Below, one piece after another: positions 45,915-56,000 of a DNA stretch of 64,000 bases. The notes below the pieces were generated by a model. It was not told the origin of the DNA and ran no database searches. It worked only from the letters and a program-made list of their open reading frames with translations. This DNA is from Saccharopolyspora dendranthemae (lineage in GTDB: Bacteria > Actinomycetota > Actinomycetes > Mycobacteriales > Pseudonocardiaceae): positions 1,674,001-1,738,000 of the forward strand of contig NZ_VIWX01000001.1 in NCBI RefSeq assembly GCF_007829955.1, read 5' to 3'. The translations under genes and the position numbers were made by a program. Position 1 is the first letter of the stretch, and every line of letters starts with the position of its first letter.

Positions 45915-47135
45915 TCAATTCGGTGTTTCGCGGCCGATCACCGACGGGACCTGGACCGGCCGACCGGCGGAGAGCCCGAACGCCAACCACCCCGCTGAGC
46001 AGGCCAGGATCAGCACCAGCGGCAGGGTCCAGGCATCCGTGGCGTCGTGCAGCAGTCCGATGAGCAACGGGCCCGCGGCGGCGATGAGATATCCGCCTCC
46101 CTGGGCCATCCCGGACAGGGCCGTCGTGCTGTCGCTGTCCGGCGAGCGCAGTCCGAGCAGGGTCAGCGCGAGGCCGAACGCGGCGCCCTGGGCGAGCCCC
46201 AGCACGGCCACCGCGGGCCACAGCAGAGCGGTCGGGCCGAGCAGGATGCCGCCGAACCCGGTCATCAGCATCAGCGACAGCACCACGATGATCGGGCGCT
46301 GGTCGTGCAACCGCCGGCACAGCACCGGGATCGACATCGATCCGGCGGCCTGGATCGCAGCCTGCACGCCCAGCGCGAGTCCGGCCAGCTCCGGGCTCAT
46401 CCCCCGGCTCTGCAACATCGTGGGCAGCCAGCCGAACACGATGTAGGCGAGCGAGGACTGCAAGCCCATGAACAGCGTGAGGTGCCAGGCCAGCGGGCTG
46501 CGCCAGAGGATTCCGGGGCTCACCGGCTTCGGCGCGGCGACCGCGCTGCCACGCACCGCGACCAGGCTGATCACCAGGGCCACGAGCACCGGGACGGCCA
46601 GCAACCCCAGCGGGGCCCGCCACTCGGAACCCAGCGCGTGCCCGATCGGCACCACCGCGGCGGCCGCGATGGCACCGCCCAGCGTCAGGCACATCGTGTA
46701 GACGGCGGTGACCACCGGAACCGTGTGCGGGAAGTCGCGCTTGATCAGGCCCGGCACGGCGACGTTGGCCACCGCGATGCCCGCTCCGACCACGACGGTG
46801 CCCGCCAGCAGGGTCCAGATGTCGCCGAAGGCGCGCAGCGAGTTGCCGATCAGCAGCACCACCAGGCACCCCAGCAGCACGCGCTCATCACCGAAGCGCT
46901 GCCGCAGGCGCGGCGCGATGAAGGCGAAGGCGCCCAGGCACACCACCGGCAGGGTGGTCAGCACACCGCTGAACGCGCCGGAGACCCCCAGGTCGTTCTG
47001 GATGCGCTCCAGCAGGGGCGCGACCGCGGTGAACGGGGGCCGCAGAGCCAGCGCCACCAGCACGACCACGACGACGGTCACGATGGCGGTGACCCGCTGG
47101 GTTCGCGACGACTCCTCCCGAACTCCGGTGTCCAC
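45915..47135 (-). CDS. MFS permease, CynX/NimT-like
   Basis: About 406 residues with twelve membrane helices and a short polar N-terminus. The opening helix LRPPFTAVAPLLERIQNDLGVSGAFSGVLTTLPVVCLGAFAF matches the cyanate/nitroimidazole transporter group (CynX). The central loop is only moderately long. The substrate is unknown. No cynase or nitrilase gene is near. GTG 47135 follows GGGGAGG. A longer in-frame reading to 47489 would run into the ftsY 3-prime region and is rejected. It is separated by 121 bases from the amtB promoter region. Confidence 0.88.
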   Translation of the reverse strand: MDTGVREESSRTQRVTAIVTVVVVVLVALALRPPFTAVAPLLERIQNDLGVSGAFSGVLTTLPVVCLGAFAFIAPRLRQRFGDERVLLGCLVVLLIGNSLRAFGDIWTLLAGTVVVGAGIAVANVAVPGLIKRDFPHTVPVVTAVYTMCLTLGGAIAAAAVVPIGHALGSEWRAPLGLLAVPVLVALVISLVAVRGSAVAAPKPVSPGILWRSPLAWHLTLFMGLQSSLAYIVFGWLPTMLQSRGMSPELAGLALGVQAAIQAAGSMSIPVLCRRLHDQRPIIVVLSLMLMTGFGGILLGPTALLWPAVAVLGLAQGAAFGLALTLLGLRSPDSDSTTALSGMAQGGGYLIAAAGPLLIGLLHDATDAWTLPLVLILACSAGWLAFGLSAGRPVQVPSVIGRETPN

Positions 47136-47352
47136 GCGACTCTTCCTCCCCGCAACGAACAGCACTTCCGCGGTCAACCCAACTACATGGAACGCGCGTA
47201 CCACAATCTCCCGACCAGTGAACCTCTGCACACTCCGCCGGGGAATTCCCCCAAACACCCCGAATTCGCCCGTCGAGTTCCGCGCGAAGTTCGAGCTCGA
47301 AGGGTCGCGTTCGAATCTCGCGCGAAGTTCGAAAGCTCTGCGGGCATGCGAA

Positions 47353-47382
47353 GCCCCCGGGAACCTGGGGCTCACCGGGGGC
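47353..47382 (-). terminator. Hairpin downstream of ftsY
   Basis: GCCCCCGG (47353-47360) pairs with CCGGGGGC (47375-47382). An alternative AGCCCC/GGGGCT pairing shares the loop. It lies 15 bases beyond the ftsY stop. No T-tract follows. Confidence 0.55.
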
Positions 47383-47397
47383 GTCGCGAGGCTGGGA

Positions 47398-48900
47398 TCA
47401 GTTGAGGAGGGCGTCCACGAACGCCTCCGGCTCGAACGGCGCCAGGTCGTCGGCCCCCTCGCCGAGCCCCACGAGCTTGACCGGGACACCGAGCTCCCGC
47501 TGGACCTGGAAGACGATGCCGCCCTTGGCGGTCCCGTCCAGCTTGGTCAGCACGATCCCGGTGACGTCGACGACCTCGGAGAACACGCGGGCCTGCATGA
47601 GCCCGTTCTGGCCGGTGGTGGCGTCGAGGACCAGCAGGACCTCGTCGACCTGCGCCTTCTTCTCGACGACGCGCTTGACCTTGCCGAGCTCGTCCATCAG
47701 CCCGGTCTTGGTGTGCAGCCGGCCCGCGGTGTCGACGAGCACCGCGTCCACACCGCTCTCGCCGCCACGGCTGACGGCCTCGAACGCAACGCTGGCCGGG
47801 TCGGCGCCCTCATCACCGCGCACCACTTCGGCACCGACGCGCTCGCCCCAGGTCGCCAGCTGCTCGACCGCGGCGGCCCGGAAGGTGTCGGCCGCGCCGA
47901 GCAGCACGTTGCGTCCGTCGGCGACGAGCACGCGCGCCAGCTTGCCGGTGGTGGTGGTCTTGCCGGTGCCGTTGACGCCCACGACCAGCAGCACGGCAGG
48001 CTTCCCGCCGTTGGCCGGGTCGCCGTGCGGCAGCGCGCGCACGGAGCGCTCCATGTCCTTGCCGAGCGCGTCGACGAGCACCTCGCGCAGGACCGCGCGG
48101 GCCTCCTCCGAGCTGCGCACCGCCCGCGAGGCGATCTCGGAGCGCAGCCGCTCGGTGATCTCCGTCGTGGTGGCCGCACCCAGGTCGGCCATCAGCAGGG
48201 TGTCCTCGACCTCCTCCCAGGAGTCCTCGTCGAGGTCACCCGCGCCGAGCAGGCCCAGCAGGCTCTGCCCGAAGGTCGTGCGGGAGCGGGACAGCCGGCC
48301 GCGAAGCCGCTCCAGGCGTCCCGAGGTGGGTTCGATCTCCTCCGGCTCGACCGCGGGAGCCTCCGGTTCCGGAGGAGCCGTCGGTGCGGGTTCCGCCGGG
48401 GCGGACGGCTGCGCCGGAACCTCCGGCTCGGCGGGAGCCTCCGGCTGCGCGGCGGCGTCCGGCTGCGCGGGAACCTCCGACTCGGCGCCGGCGTCCGGCT
48501 TCGCCTCGGGGCCCGCCGTGGCGGTCTCCTCGGGCAACTCCACGTCGACGATGCCGCGCCGCTCGGTGTCGCGCGGGACCGCTGCGTCGTCACCGACGCC
48601 CGGCTGCCCCTCCACCTCGGTGCGCTCGTCGACGGGGTGCTCCGGCGCGGCGGGTCCGGCGTTCGCCGACTCCGTCTCCGGCTCGGCCGTCGCGGGTTCA
48701 GCAGTGGCACCGCCGCTGGCGAAGCTGATGCCGCTCCCGGCTTTGTAGCCACCGCCCTTGACGGCGGGCGGAGCTTCCGCTTCGTCCTTCTCACGCAGGC
48801 TGATCCGGCGGCGGCGGTTGAGCACCACGCCGACGACGACGGCGATCACCAGCACGACCGCGGCAACGGCGGCGATCAGAATCAGGGTTGAGGTGGGCAC
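47398..48900 (-). CDS. ftsY: Signal recognition particle receptor FtsY
   Basis: A 500-residue SRP receptor. A membrane helix at the very N-terminus ([22 protein letters not shown]) and about 170 residues of Pro-Ala-Glu-rich linker precede the NG domain. GTPase motifs are [45 protein letters not shown] and GLGEGADDL. The helix anchor, absent from E. coli FtsY, is typical of actinobacteria. The linker contains P-A-x-P-E repeats. GTG 48900 has GGAGG upstream. It partners Ffh about 7 kb away. Confidence 0.97.
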   Translation of the reverse strand: MPTSTLILIAAVAAVVLVIAVVVGVVLNRRRRISLREKDEAEAPPAVKGGGYKAGSGISFASGGATAEPATAEPETESANAGPAAPEHPVDERTEVEGQPGVGDDAAVPRDTERRGIVDVELPEETATAGPEAKPDAGAESEVPAQPDAAAQPEAPAEPEVPAQPSAPAEPAPTAPPEPEAPAVEPEEIEPTSGRLERLRGRLSRSRTTFGQSLLGLLGAGDLDEDSWEEVEDTLLMADLGAATTTEITERLRSEIASRAVRSSEEARAVLREVLVDALGKDMERSVRALPHGDPANGGKPAVLLVVGVNGTGKTTTTGKLARVLVADGRNVLLGAADTFRAAAVEQLATWGERVGAEVVRGDEGADPASVAFEAVSRGGESGVDAVLVDTAGRLHTKTGLMDELGKVKRVVEKKAQVDEVLLVLDATTGQNGLMQARVFSEVVDVTGIVLTKLDGTAKGGIVFQVQRELGVPVKLVGLGEGADDLAPFEPEAFVDALLN

Positions 48901-49026
48901 CGGAGCATCCTCCCACCTGCTCTAACCGCCCCGGCGAGGCACCTGCCGGGCAGTTACGTGAGCAATTCACCAACAAAGGCCACAAAGTGCTTGCTTTTTC
49001 ATGCCCATGTGCAATACACCACAGGT

Positions 49027-50226
49027 ATGCGCTGGTGGCGAGCGGTGGGGCTGCTCTCGGGAACGTCGATGGACGGCATCGACGTGGTCGCTGCCGATCT
49101 CCGCCTCGACGGCGAGACGATCGAACTCCGACCGCTGGGCGAAGGCACCCTCGACTACCCCGCCGACCTGCGCGAAGAGCTCCTGTCCGCGCTGCCGCCC
49201 GGTGATCTCGACGCGGAGGCCTTCTGCCGGCTGGACACCCTCGTCGGCCAGTCGTTCGCCGACGCCGCCCGCCTCGGCGTGCACCTCGCCGACGGCGAGG
49301 CCGACTTCGTCGCCTCGCTCGGCCAGACGCTCTACCACTGGGTCGAGGGCGGCCATGCCCTCGGCACCCTCCAGATCGGTCAACCGGCGTGGATCGCCGA
49401 GGCCACCGGCCTCCCGGTGATCGCCGACTTCCGCGCCCGCGACGTCGCCGCCGAAGGCCACGGCGCCCCGCTGGCCGGCGTCCTCGACGCCCTCTGGCTC
49501 GCCGACGACGGCGCTCAGGGGAAACCTGGGCCCGGAGCGCAGGTGGCGTTGAACATCGGCGGGATCGCCAACATCACCGTGGTCGGAGGAAGGGAACCCC
49601 TCGCCTACGACACCGGCCCCGGCAACGCGCTGATCGACCTCGCCGCCCAGCAGCGCACCGGCAGGGCGCAGGACACCGACGGAGCGCTCGCCGCCTCCGG
49701 TTCGGTGCGCCACGACCTGCTCGCGACCCTGCTGGACGACGGTTACTACCGGCTGCCCGCGCCGAAGTCGACCGGCAAGGAGCACTTCAACTCCTCCTAC
49801 CTGGACCGCGTCCTCGCCGGGCTCCGCGATCCGATCGGTGACGGCGACCTGCTGGCGACGCTGACCGAGCTGACCGCACGCACCATCGCCGACGCCTGCC
49901 GGGCCGAGGACGCGTCGCGCGTCGTGGTCGCGGGCGGCGGCGTGCACAACCCGGTGCTGCTGGCGGCACTTCGCCGACACCTGGACGTCCCCGTGCTGGT
50001 CAGCGACGATCTCGGGATGCCCGCCGACAGCAAGGAAGCCCTGCTCACCGCGCTGCTCGGTTTCCTGACCTGGAGCGGCCTTCCCGGCAACACCCCAGGA
50101 ACGACGGGGGCCGCCGGTCCTCGCGTCCTCGGCAGCATCACGCCGGGTGCGACCGGCCTGCGACTGCCCGAACCCGCCACCACCCCGCCACGGCGGCTGA
50201 TCATGCGGTCCGCCGCAACCAACTAG
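49027..50226 (+). CDS. anmK: Anhydro-N-acetylmuramic acid kinase
   Basis: Phosphorylates and opens 1,6-anhydro-MurNAc, a product of lytic transglycosylases, feeding it back to metabolism. At 399 residues it has the ASKHA fold. Family blocks are GLLSGTSMDGIDVV, PVIADFRARDVAAEGHGAPL, LNIGGIANITVVG, YDTGPGNALID and VVVAGGGVHNPVLL. The ATG 49027 lacks a strong ribosome-binding site. A weak TTGCTT/CAATAC promoter-like pair lies just before it. The downstream sodium symporter begins eight bases after the stop, which suggests a shared role in wall-sugar uptake. Confidence 0.94.
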   Translation: MRWWRAVGLLSGTSMDGIDVVAADLRLDGETIELRPLGEGTLDYPADLREELLSALPPGDLDAEAFCRLDTLVGQSFADAARLGVHLADGEADFVASLGQTLYHWVEGGHALGTLQIGQPAWIAEATGLPVIADFRARDVAAEGHGAPLAGVLDALWLADDGAQGKPGPGAQVALNIGGIANITVVGGREPLAYDTGPGNALIDLAAQQRTGRAQDTDGALAASGSVRHDLLATLLDDGYYRLPAPKSTGKEHFNSSYLDRVLAGLRDPIGDGDLLATLTELTARTIADACRAEDASRVVVAGGGVHNPVLLAALRRHLDVPVLVSDDLGMPADSKEALLTALLGFLTWSGLPGNTPGTTGAAGPRVLGSITPGATGLRLPEPATTPPRRLIMRSAATN

Positions 50227-50234
50227 GAGGCCAG

Positions 50235-51734
50235 ATGCGATCGCTCGACCTCGTCGTGATCGGGTTGTACCTGATCGCGATGCCGGCCCTGGGATTGCTG
50301 CTCAGCGGCAAGCAGAAGAGTTCGCAGGACTACTTCGTCGGCGGGCGGCAGCTCCCGTGGTGGGCCGTGTGCTTCTCGGTCGTGGCCACCGAGACCTCGA
50401 CGCTGACCGTGATCAGCGTCCCGACGGTCGCCTACCTCGGCAGCTTCACCTACCTGCAGCTGGCGATCGGCTACCTGATCGGCCGGATCGTGGTGTCCTT
50501 CGTGCTGCTGCCCCGCTACTTCGCCGGGAACCTGGTCAGCGCCTACGCCTTCCTCGGCCAGCGCTTCGGGACCGCCCTGCAGGGCACCGCGTCGGTGACC
50601 TTCCTGATCACCCGGTTGCTGGCGGACGGCCTGCGGCTGTTCGCCACCGCGATCCCGGTGAAGGTGATGCTCGCGGCGTTCGACATCCACCTGTCGTACT
50701 GGCAGATCATCGCCCTGCTGGCGGTGCTGACCGTGATCTACACCTACTTCGGCGGGATCAAGGCCGTGGTGTGGGTCGACGCGATCCAGATGGTGGTCTA
50801 CGTCGGCGGCGCCGTCCTGGCCGGGATCATCCTGTTCGGCAAGCTGCCCGCCGACTGGTTCTCCAGCGCGATGGCCGAGGGCAAGTTCCAGCTGCTGGAC
50901 TTCTCCTCGTCGATCATCACCGACCAGTACGCGTTCTTCACCGCGGTGATCGGCGGCGCGGTGTTCGCGATGGCCTCGCACGGCGCCGACCAGCTGATGG
51001 TGCAGCGCCTGCTCGCCTGCAAGGACCTCAAGGACGGCCGGCGGGCGCTGATCGCCAGCGGCTTCGTCGTGGCCCTGCAGTTCGGGCTGTTCCTGTTCAT
51101 CGGCACGATGCTGTGGTCGTTCTACAAGGGCGCCACGCCGGACTCGATGGGCCTGGCCAGCTCGGACGAGCTGTTCCCGCAGTTCATCGTCAACGACCTG
51201 CCGCCGGGCGTCTCCGGCCTGTTCATCGCGGGCATCCTCGCCGCCGCGATGAGCACGCTCGCGTCCTCGCTGAACTCGCTGTCGACCTCGACGGTCAGCG
51301 ACCTCTACCAGCGCTTGTCGAAGAAGCCCCTCAACGACGCCGCGATCCTGAAGATGGGCAAGCTGTGGACCCTGGTGTGGGCGGTGGTGTTCGTGGCGTT
51401 CGCGTCGATGTTCACCAGCACCGAGGACCCGGTCGTCGAGGTCGGCCTGAGCATCGCCAGCTACACCTACGGCGCGCTGCTGGGAGCGTTCCTGCTGGGC
51501 CTGATCGTCAAGCGGGCCCAGCAGGCCGACGCGATCATCGCCTTCGTCGCGACCATCGCCGTGGTGCTGATGTTCGCCATCGGGGTCAGCTTCCCCGACG
51601 GTGAAGGCGGCGAGACCTCGCTGGCCTTCCCCTGGTACACGCCGCTGGGCGTGATCGTGACCCTGGTCGTGGGCGGCCTGCTGTCGCTGCGGCACCGCAA
51701 CGACGCGGTGCAGCGCACGCCCGAATCGGTCTGA
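50235..51734 (+). CDS. Sodium:solute symporter (SSS family)
   Basis: A 499-residue membrane protein with thirteen or so helices and the LeuT-like core. Family motifs are FVGGRQLPWWAVCFSVVATETSTLTVIS (sodium site), TYFGGIKAVVWVDAIQMVVYVGGA and the later ASHGADQLMVQRLLACKDLKDGRRA. The ATG has AGGAGG four bases upstream and follows anmK closely. By neighbour, anhydro-MurNAc or a related wall sugar or peptide is the most likely substrate. Solutes of this family range widely, so this is inference. Confidence 0.9.
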   Translation: MRSLDLVVIGLYLIAMPALGLLLSGKQKSSQDYFVGGRQLPWWAVCFSVVATETSTLTVISVPTVAYLGSFTYLQLAIGYLIGRIVVSFVLLPRYFAGNLVSAYAFLGQRFGTALQGTASVTFLITRLLADGLRLFATAIPVKVMLAAFDIHLSYWQIIALLAVLTVIYTYFGGIKAVVWVDAIQMVVYVGGAVLAGIILFGKLPADWFSSAMAEGKFQLLDFSSSIITDQYAFFTAVIGGAVFAMASHGADQLMVQRLLACKDLKDGRRALIASGFVVALQFGLFLFIGTMLWSFYKGATPDSMGLASSDELFPQFIVNDLPPGVSGLFIAGILAAAMSTLASSLNSLSTSTVSDLYQRLSKKPLNDAAILKMGKLWTLVWAVVFVAFASMFTSTEDPVVEVGLSIASYTYGALLGAFLLGLIVKRAQQADAIIAFVATIAVVLMFAIGVSFPDGEGGETSLAFPWYTPLGVIVTLVVGGLLSLRHRNDAVQRTPESV

Positions 51735-51737
51735 GAA

Positions 51738-51791
51738 GCAGAATCGCCCCTGATCACAGCCGTTTCCGGCGGTGATCAGGGGCGATTCTGC
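51738..51791. terminator. Bidirectional terminator, 20-bp stem
   Basis: A perfect 20-bp inverted repeat (51738-51757 and 51772-51791) with an inner GCCG/CGGC pairing lies between the converging symporter and the Pro/Gln-rich protein gene. It is the most stable stem in the window. Confidence 0.85.
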
Positions 51792-51798
51792 CGTTTGA

Positions 51799-52494
51799 TC
51801 AGGCGAAGGCCAGCGGGAGCAGCCCGAGCAGCAGGACCAGCACGAACACGCCGATGCTGACGCCGATGGTCAGGCCCATCCCCGGCGTCTCCTGCGGTCC
51901 CGGGCCGATGTTGCCGTCGACGAACACGATCGCCGGTGCCCGGTAGAAGACGTCGAGCTGCTGACCCGCACCGACCGGGATCACCGCGGTCGCGTAGCCG
52001 ATCTTCCACAGGTAGTTCACGTGCACCACGATCTGGTACTGACCGGGCGGCAAGTCGATCGGGTTCTTGCCCCAGGTCAGCACCGGGCCCGGCTGACCGT
52101 TGATCGTCACCTGCGGCTTGAACAGCAGGAACAGCCAGGTGAGCCAGTGGTAGGAGCAGTCGATCAGCAGCCGCCCCATGCCGGGAGCCGGCGGCGGGAA
52201 CTGCGGGGGCATCTGCTGCTGGGGCGGCATCTGCTGCTGCGGGGGCATCTGCTGCTGCGGGGGCATCTGCGGCATCGGCCCGGACTGCGGGTATCCGGAC
52301 TGCGGGTATCCGGGCGGCGGGCCCTGCTGGGGGTAGCCCTGCGGCGCCGACTGCGGGTACCCCTGCTGCGGGTAGCCCTGGGGCATCGGCTGCTGCGGCA
52401 TCGGTCCGGAAGGCGGGCCGTAACCGGGCGGAACCTGACCGCCCTGCTGCGGATACGGCGACTGCCCTGGCGGCGGGCCGTACGGGTTGGTCAT
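51799..52494 (-). CDS. Pro/Gln-rich membrane protein with hexapeptide repeats
   Basis: A 231-residue protein. The first 100 residues are low-complexity Pro, Gln, Gly and Tyr, including three perfect MPPQQQ hexapeptides (around residues 77-95) encoded by 18-bp DNA repeats. A folded region (about 105-200) has beta-rich patterns (VTINGQPGPVLTWGKNPIDLPPGQYQIVVHVNYLW) and is followed by one C-terminal membrane helix (TIGVSIGVFVLVLLLGLLPL). No name can be given. Similar tail-anchored proteins with Pro-rich N-termini are common in actinomycetes. ATG 52494 has GGAG six bases upstream. Confidence 0.8.
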   Translation of the reverse strand: MTNPYGPPPGQSPYPQQGGQVPPGYGPPSGPMPQQPMPQGYPQQGYPQSAPQGYPQQGPPPGYPQSGYPQSGPMPQMPPQQQMPPQQQMPPQQQMPPQFPPPAPGMGRLLIDCSYHWLTWLFLLFKPQVTINGQPGPVLTWGKNPIDLPPGQYQIVVHVNYLWKIGYATAVIPVGAGQQLDVFYRAPAIVFVDGNIGPGPQETPGMGLTIGVSIGVFVLVLLLGLLPLAFA

Positions 52495-52688
52495 CAAGAT
52501 CTCCTAGTGCCTGCCTCGGTCCCCGCGCTCGGGGTGGTGCTCGCGGGAGCACGACGCCGACTCCTCGCCCGGTGAGCTGCCGGATCACGCACATCTTCGC
52601 GCATGCGTTCGCGTGGCCCCAACCCCCCGTCCGCAATCCCTGCGCACGGCCTCTTCAGTACCGCCCGCGAAGAGCCGATCATGGGGCA

Positions 52689-53018
52689 ATGGGGATGTTC
52701 GCCAGCAAAGACCGGACGGGGTCGGCGACCGATCACGGGGACTTCCAGAGCCGGCTCGACGCGTACGCGGCCGGTGATCTCGACGACGTCGGCTGGCTGA
52801 TGATGCGCACGCACCTGGCCGAGTGCACCGACTGCCAGGCCGACCTGCGCCGCCCGAAGCTGTGGAACCGCGCCGCACCGCAACGCGTCATCGCAGGTCA
52901 CGAGGTGCCACGTCAGCAGACGCGGGAAACCGCACCGGGCTGGACCGTCGCGTTGGGCATCGTCCTGGTCGCCGTGCTGGTCACCTTCGGCATCGGCTAC
53001 GCCCTCGGCGGCCTCTGA
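52689..53018 (+). CDS. Small membrane protein with anti-sigma-type zinc finger (zf-HC2)
   Basis: A 109-residue protein. The segment DAYAAGDLDDVGWLMMRTHLAECTDCQADL has the H-x3-C-x2-C zinc pattern of ZAS/zf-HC2 anti-sigma domains (around residues 40-54). A polar linker and one membrane helix (VALGIVLVAVLVTFGIGYAL) follow. No ECF sigma gene is adjacent, so it is an orphan. It could be an anti-sigma factor for a distant sigma or a zinc-finger membrane protein of other use. The ATG 52689 was chosen over an upstream extension with no ribosome-binding site. Confidence 0.8.
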   Translation: MGMFASKDRTGSATDHGDFQSRLDAYAAGDLDDVGWLMMRTHLAECTDCQADLRRPKLWNRAAPQRVIAGHEVPRQQTRETAPGWTVALGIVLVAVLVTFGIGYALGGL

Positions 53019-53042
53019 ACGTCCGCTGGAGCCGGTGCTTCA

Positions 53043-53064
53043 GGTGCGGGACCCGGCCCGCACC
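53043..53064. terminator. Hairpin GGTGCGGG-ACCCGG-CCCGCACC
   Basis: A perfect 8-bp stem between the converging zinc-finger and smc genes. It and its flank match the hairpin at 6091-6112 in 24 of 26 bases. No T-tract is present, so it is likely a terminator by position. Confidence 0.6.
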
Positions 53065-53093
53065 GCCGGGCACGGCGAATCTTCGACGACCTT

Positions 53094-56000
53094 CTAATCG
53101 AGGACCGACGCGACGTCGCCTTCTTCCGGCGCGCCTTCGGGTTCGGGCTCGCCGGAGGAAGCCTCCTGCTTGCCCTTCAAGCGCTGCGAGATGACCTGCG
53201 TGATCCCGTCACCGCGCATGGTCACGCCGTAGAGCGCGTCGGCGATCTCCATGGTCGGCTTCTGGTGCGTGATGATGATCAGCTGCGAGGTGGCGCGGAG
53301 CTGATCGAGCAGGGTGATCAGGCGTCGCAGGTTGGTGTCGTCCAGCGCGGCCTCGACCTCGTCCATCACGTAGAACGGCGACGGGCGGGCGCGGAAGATC
53401 GCGACCAGCATCGCCACCGCGGTCAGCGACTTCTCGCCACCGGACAGCAGCGACAGGCGCTTGACCTTCTTGCCCGGCGGCCGCGCCTCGACCTCGACGC
53501 CGGTGCTCAGCATGTCGTTCGGGTCGGTCAGCGTCAGTCGCCCCTCGCCGCCGGGGAACAGGACCTTGAAGACGACCTCGAACTCCTTGGCCACGTCCTC
53601 GAACGCCGAGCTGAAGACCTCCAGGATCTTCTCGTCGACCTCCTTGACCACGCTGAGCAGGTCGCGGCGGCTGTCCTTGAGGTCTTCCAGCTGGGTGGAC
53701 AGGAACTTGTAGCGCTCCTCCAGCGCCGCGAACTCCTCCAGCGCCAGGGGGTTGACCTTGCCCAGCAGCGACAGGTCCTTCTCCGCGCGCTTGGCACGTC
53801 GTTCCTGGGTGGCGCGGTCGTAGGGCACCGGCGGCGGGGCGCTGACCTCGTCGCCGCGCTCCTTGGCCGCCTCGTACTCGGCGAGCTCGGCGGGGCTCGG
53901 CGGCACGGCGACGGTCGGGCCGTACTCGTCGACCAGGTCGTCCAGGCCGATCCCGAAGTCCTCGATGATCTTGGTTTCGAGCTGCTCGATGCGCAGCCGC
54001 TGCTCGGCGCGCACCACCTCGTCGCGGTGGACCGCGTCGGTGAGCTTCTCCAGCTCACCGGAGAGCTCGCGGACGCGGGCGCGGATCACGCCGAGCGCCT
54101 GCTCGTGCTCGCTCTGCTTGGCCTGCGCGACGTCTCGCTCTTCGGTCGCGGCCTGCAGCGACACGGTGATCCGCTCCAACGCGGTCTCCGCACCGCTGAC
54201 GACGGCGCGGGTGACGCGGGCGGCCTTCTCCCTGGCCTCGCGGGCGGCCTCGGCGCGGGCGCGGGTCTCGCGCTCGTGGCGTGCGGCGCGGCGCAGCTGA
54301 TCCGCCTTGCCCTGCACGGCGCGGGCGCGCTCCTCCGCCGTGCGCTGGGTCAGCCGGGCGTCCATCTCCTGCTGGCGCACCGTCGTGAGCTCGGTGGAGA
54401 GGCGATCGCGCTCGTCGGTGTCGGGTTCCGCGGCCTCTTCCTGCTCGTTGTTCACCGCGTCCAAGCGCTCTTCGAGCTCGGCGAGCTTCGTCAGCGACTG
54501 GTCGCGGGTCTGCTCGACCTTGACGCGCTGTTCCGAGATCCGCTCGACCTCGGACGTCGCGTTGCGGGCCGCGCGCTGCAAGCTGGAGAGCCGCTCGGTG
54601 CTGCGGGCGCGAGCGACCTTGGCCTCGTTGATCTGCTCCTCGGCGGCACGCGCCTCCGTGCGCCGAGAGTCCTCCTCCGCGCGAGCGCCTTCCAGCGCCG
54701 CCGAGTGCTGCTCCAGCCGGCGCTCGGCGGCGGCGAGCTCGCTCTCGGCCTCGTCGACGGCCGCGCGGACCTCGATGACGCTCTGCTTGTCGTCGGAACC
54801 ACCGGTGGCCCAGTGCGCGCCGAGCACGTCACCGGTCGAGGTCACGGCCCGCACGCTCGGGTGCGACTGCACGATCTCCCGCGCGGTGTCGAGGGCGTCG
54901 ACCACCACGACCTGCTCCAGGGCGCTGAGCACCGCGCCCCGCAGCTCGTCCGGAGCGCTGACCAGGTCGACGGCCCAGCGGGCGGAGGAGGGCAGCTGCG
55001 GCCAGTTCGAGCGGTCGACGTCGGCGTCCGAACCGATCACCACGCCGGAACGACCCGCGTCGTCGGACTTGAGCAGGTCCAGCGCGGTCACCGCGTCGGT
55101 GACACCGCGCACCACGACCGCGTCGGCCACCGCACCCAGAGCGGCTGCGAGCGCCGCTTCGGCACCGGTTTCGACGGTGAGCAGCGCAGCGACCGATCCC
55201 AGCAGGCCGGGCACGCGGTCGCCGGCGGCCAGCAGCGCGCCCGCGCCGTCCTTGCGCTGCAGACCCATCGACAGCGCCTCGACCCGGGCCTTCCAGGACG
55301 CGATCTCGCGTTCGGCGGCACGCTCCTGCTTGACCAGCTCCTCCACCCGCGCGCGGGCGGCGTCGCGGGCCTGCGCGGCGTTCTCGCGGCGTTCCTGCAG
55401 GCCGGCGTCGTCGGAGTCGTAACCGCCGCTCTCCTCCTCGGCGTCGGCCAGCGCGCCGTTGGCCTCCTCGGCGCGCGCGGTGGCCTCTTCCAGGGATTCG
55501 CCCAGCCGCTCGATCTCATCGGCGCTGTCGCTGACCTTGCCGCGCAGCGACTCGACCTGGCCGGACAGCCGGGCTGCTCCCTCGCGCCGGTCGGCGATGG
55601 CTCGGACCGCCGCCATGTGCGCCTGTTCTGCCTGCTTGAGCTGCGATTCGAGCTCCGAGCGCCGCTGCACCACTTCTTGGAGGGCTTCGCGAGCTTCCTC
55701 GACCTGCTCGCGCAGCTCGATCTCGTGCTCGGCGGCTTCCTCAGCTTCGGCGTCGAGCTGGTCGGGATCGCGGCCGGGGCGGTGCTCCTCGGACTGCTCG
55801 GTGAGGTGCCGCAGCCGTTCCGCGGCCAGCCTCGACGTGCCGCGCAATCTCTCTTCCAGCGCCGAGAGCCGGTACCAGGTCTCCTGGGCCTTGTTCAGCC
55901 GCGGCGCGTCGGCTGCCACCGACTCCTCGAGGGTCTTCTCCTCGGACTGGGCGAACTGCAGGGCCCGCTCGACCTCGGTCCGCTTGGCGCGCGCGGTTTC

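Noticed and set aside
47305..47325. tRNA T-arm-like TTCGAAT sequence
   Set aside because: The flanking bases do not form a T-stem, and no acceptor or anticodon arm fits around it.
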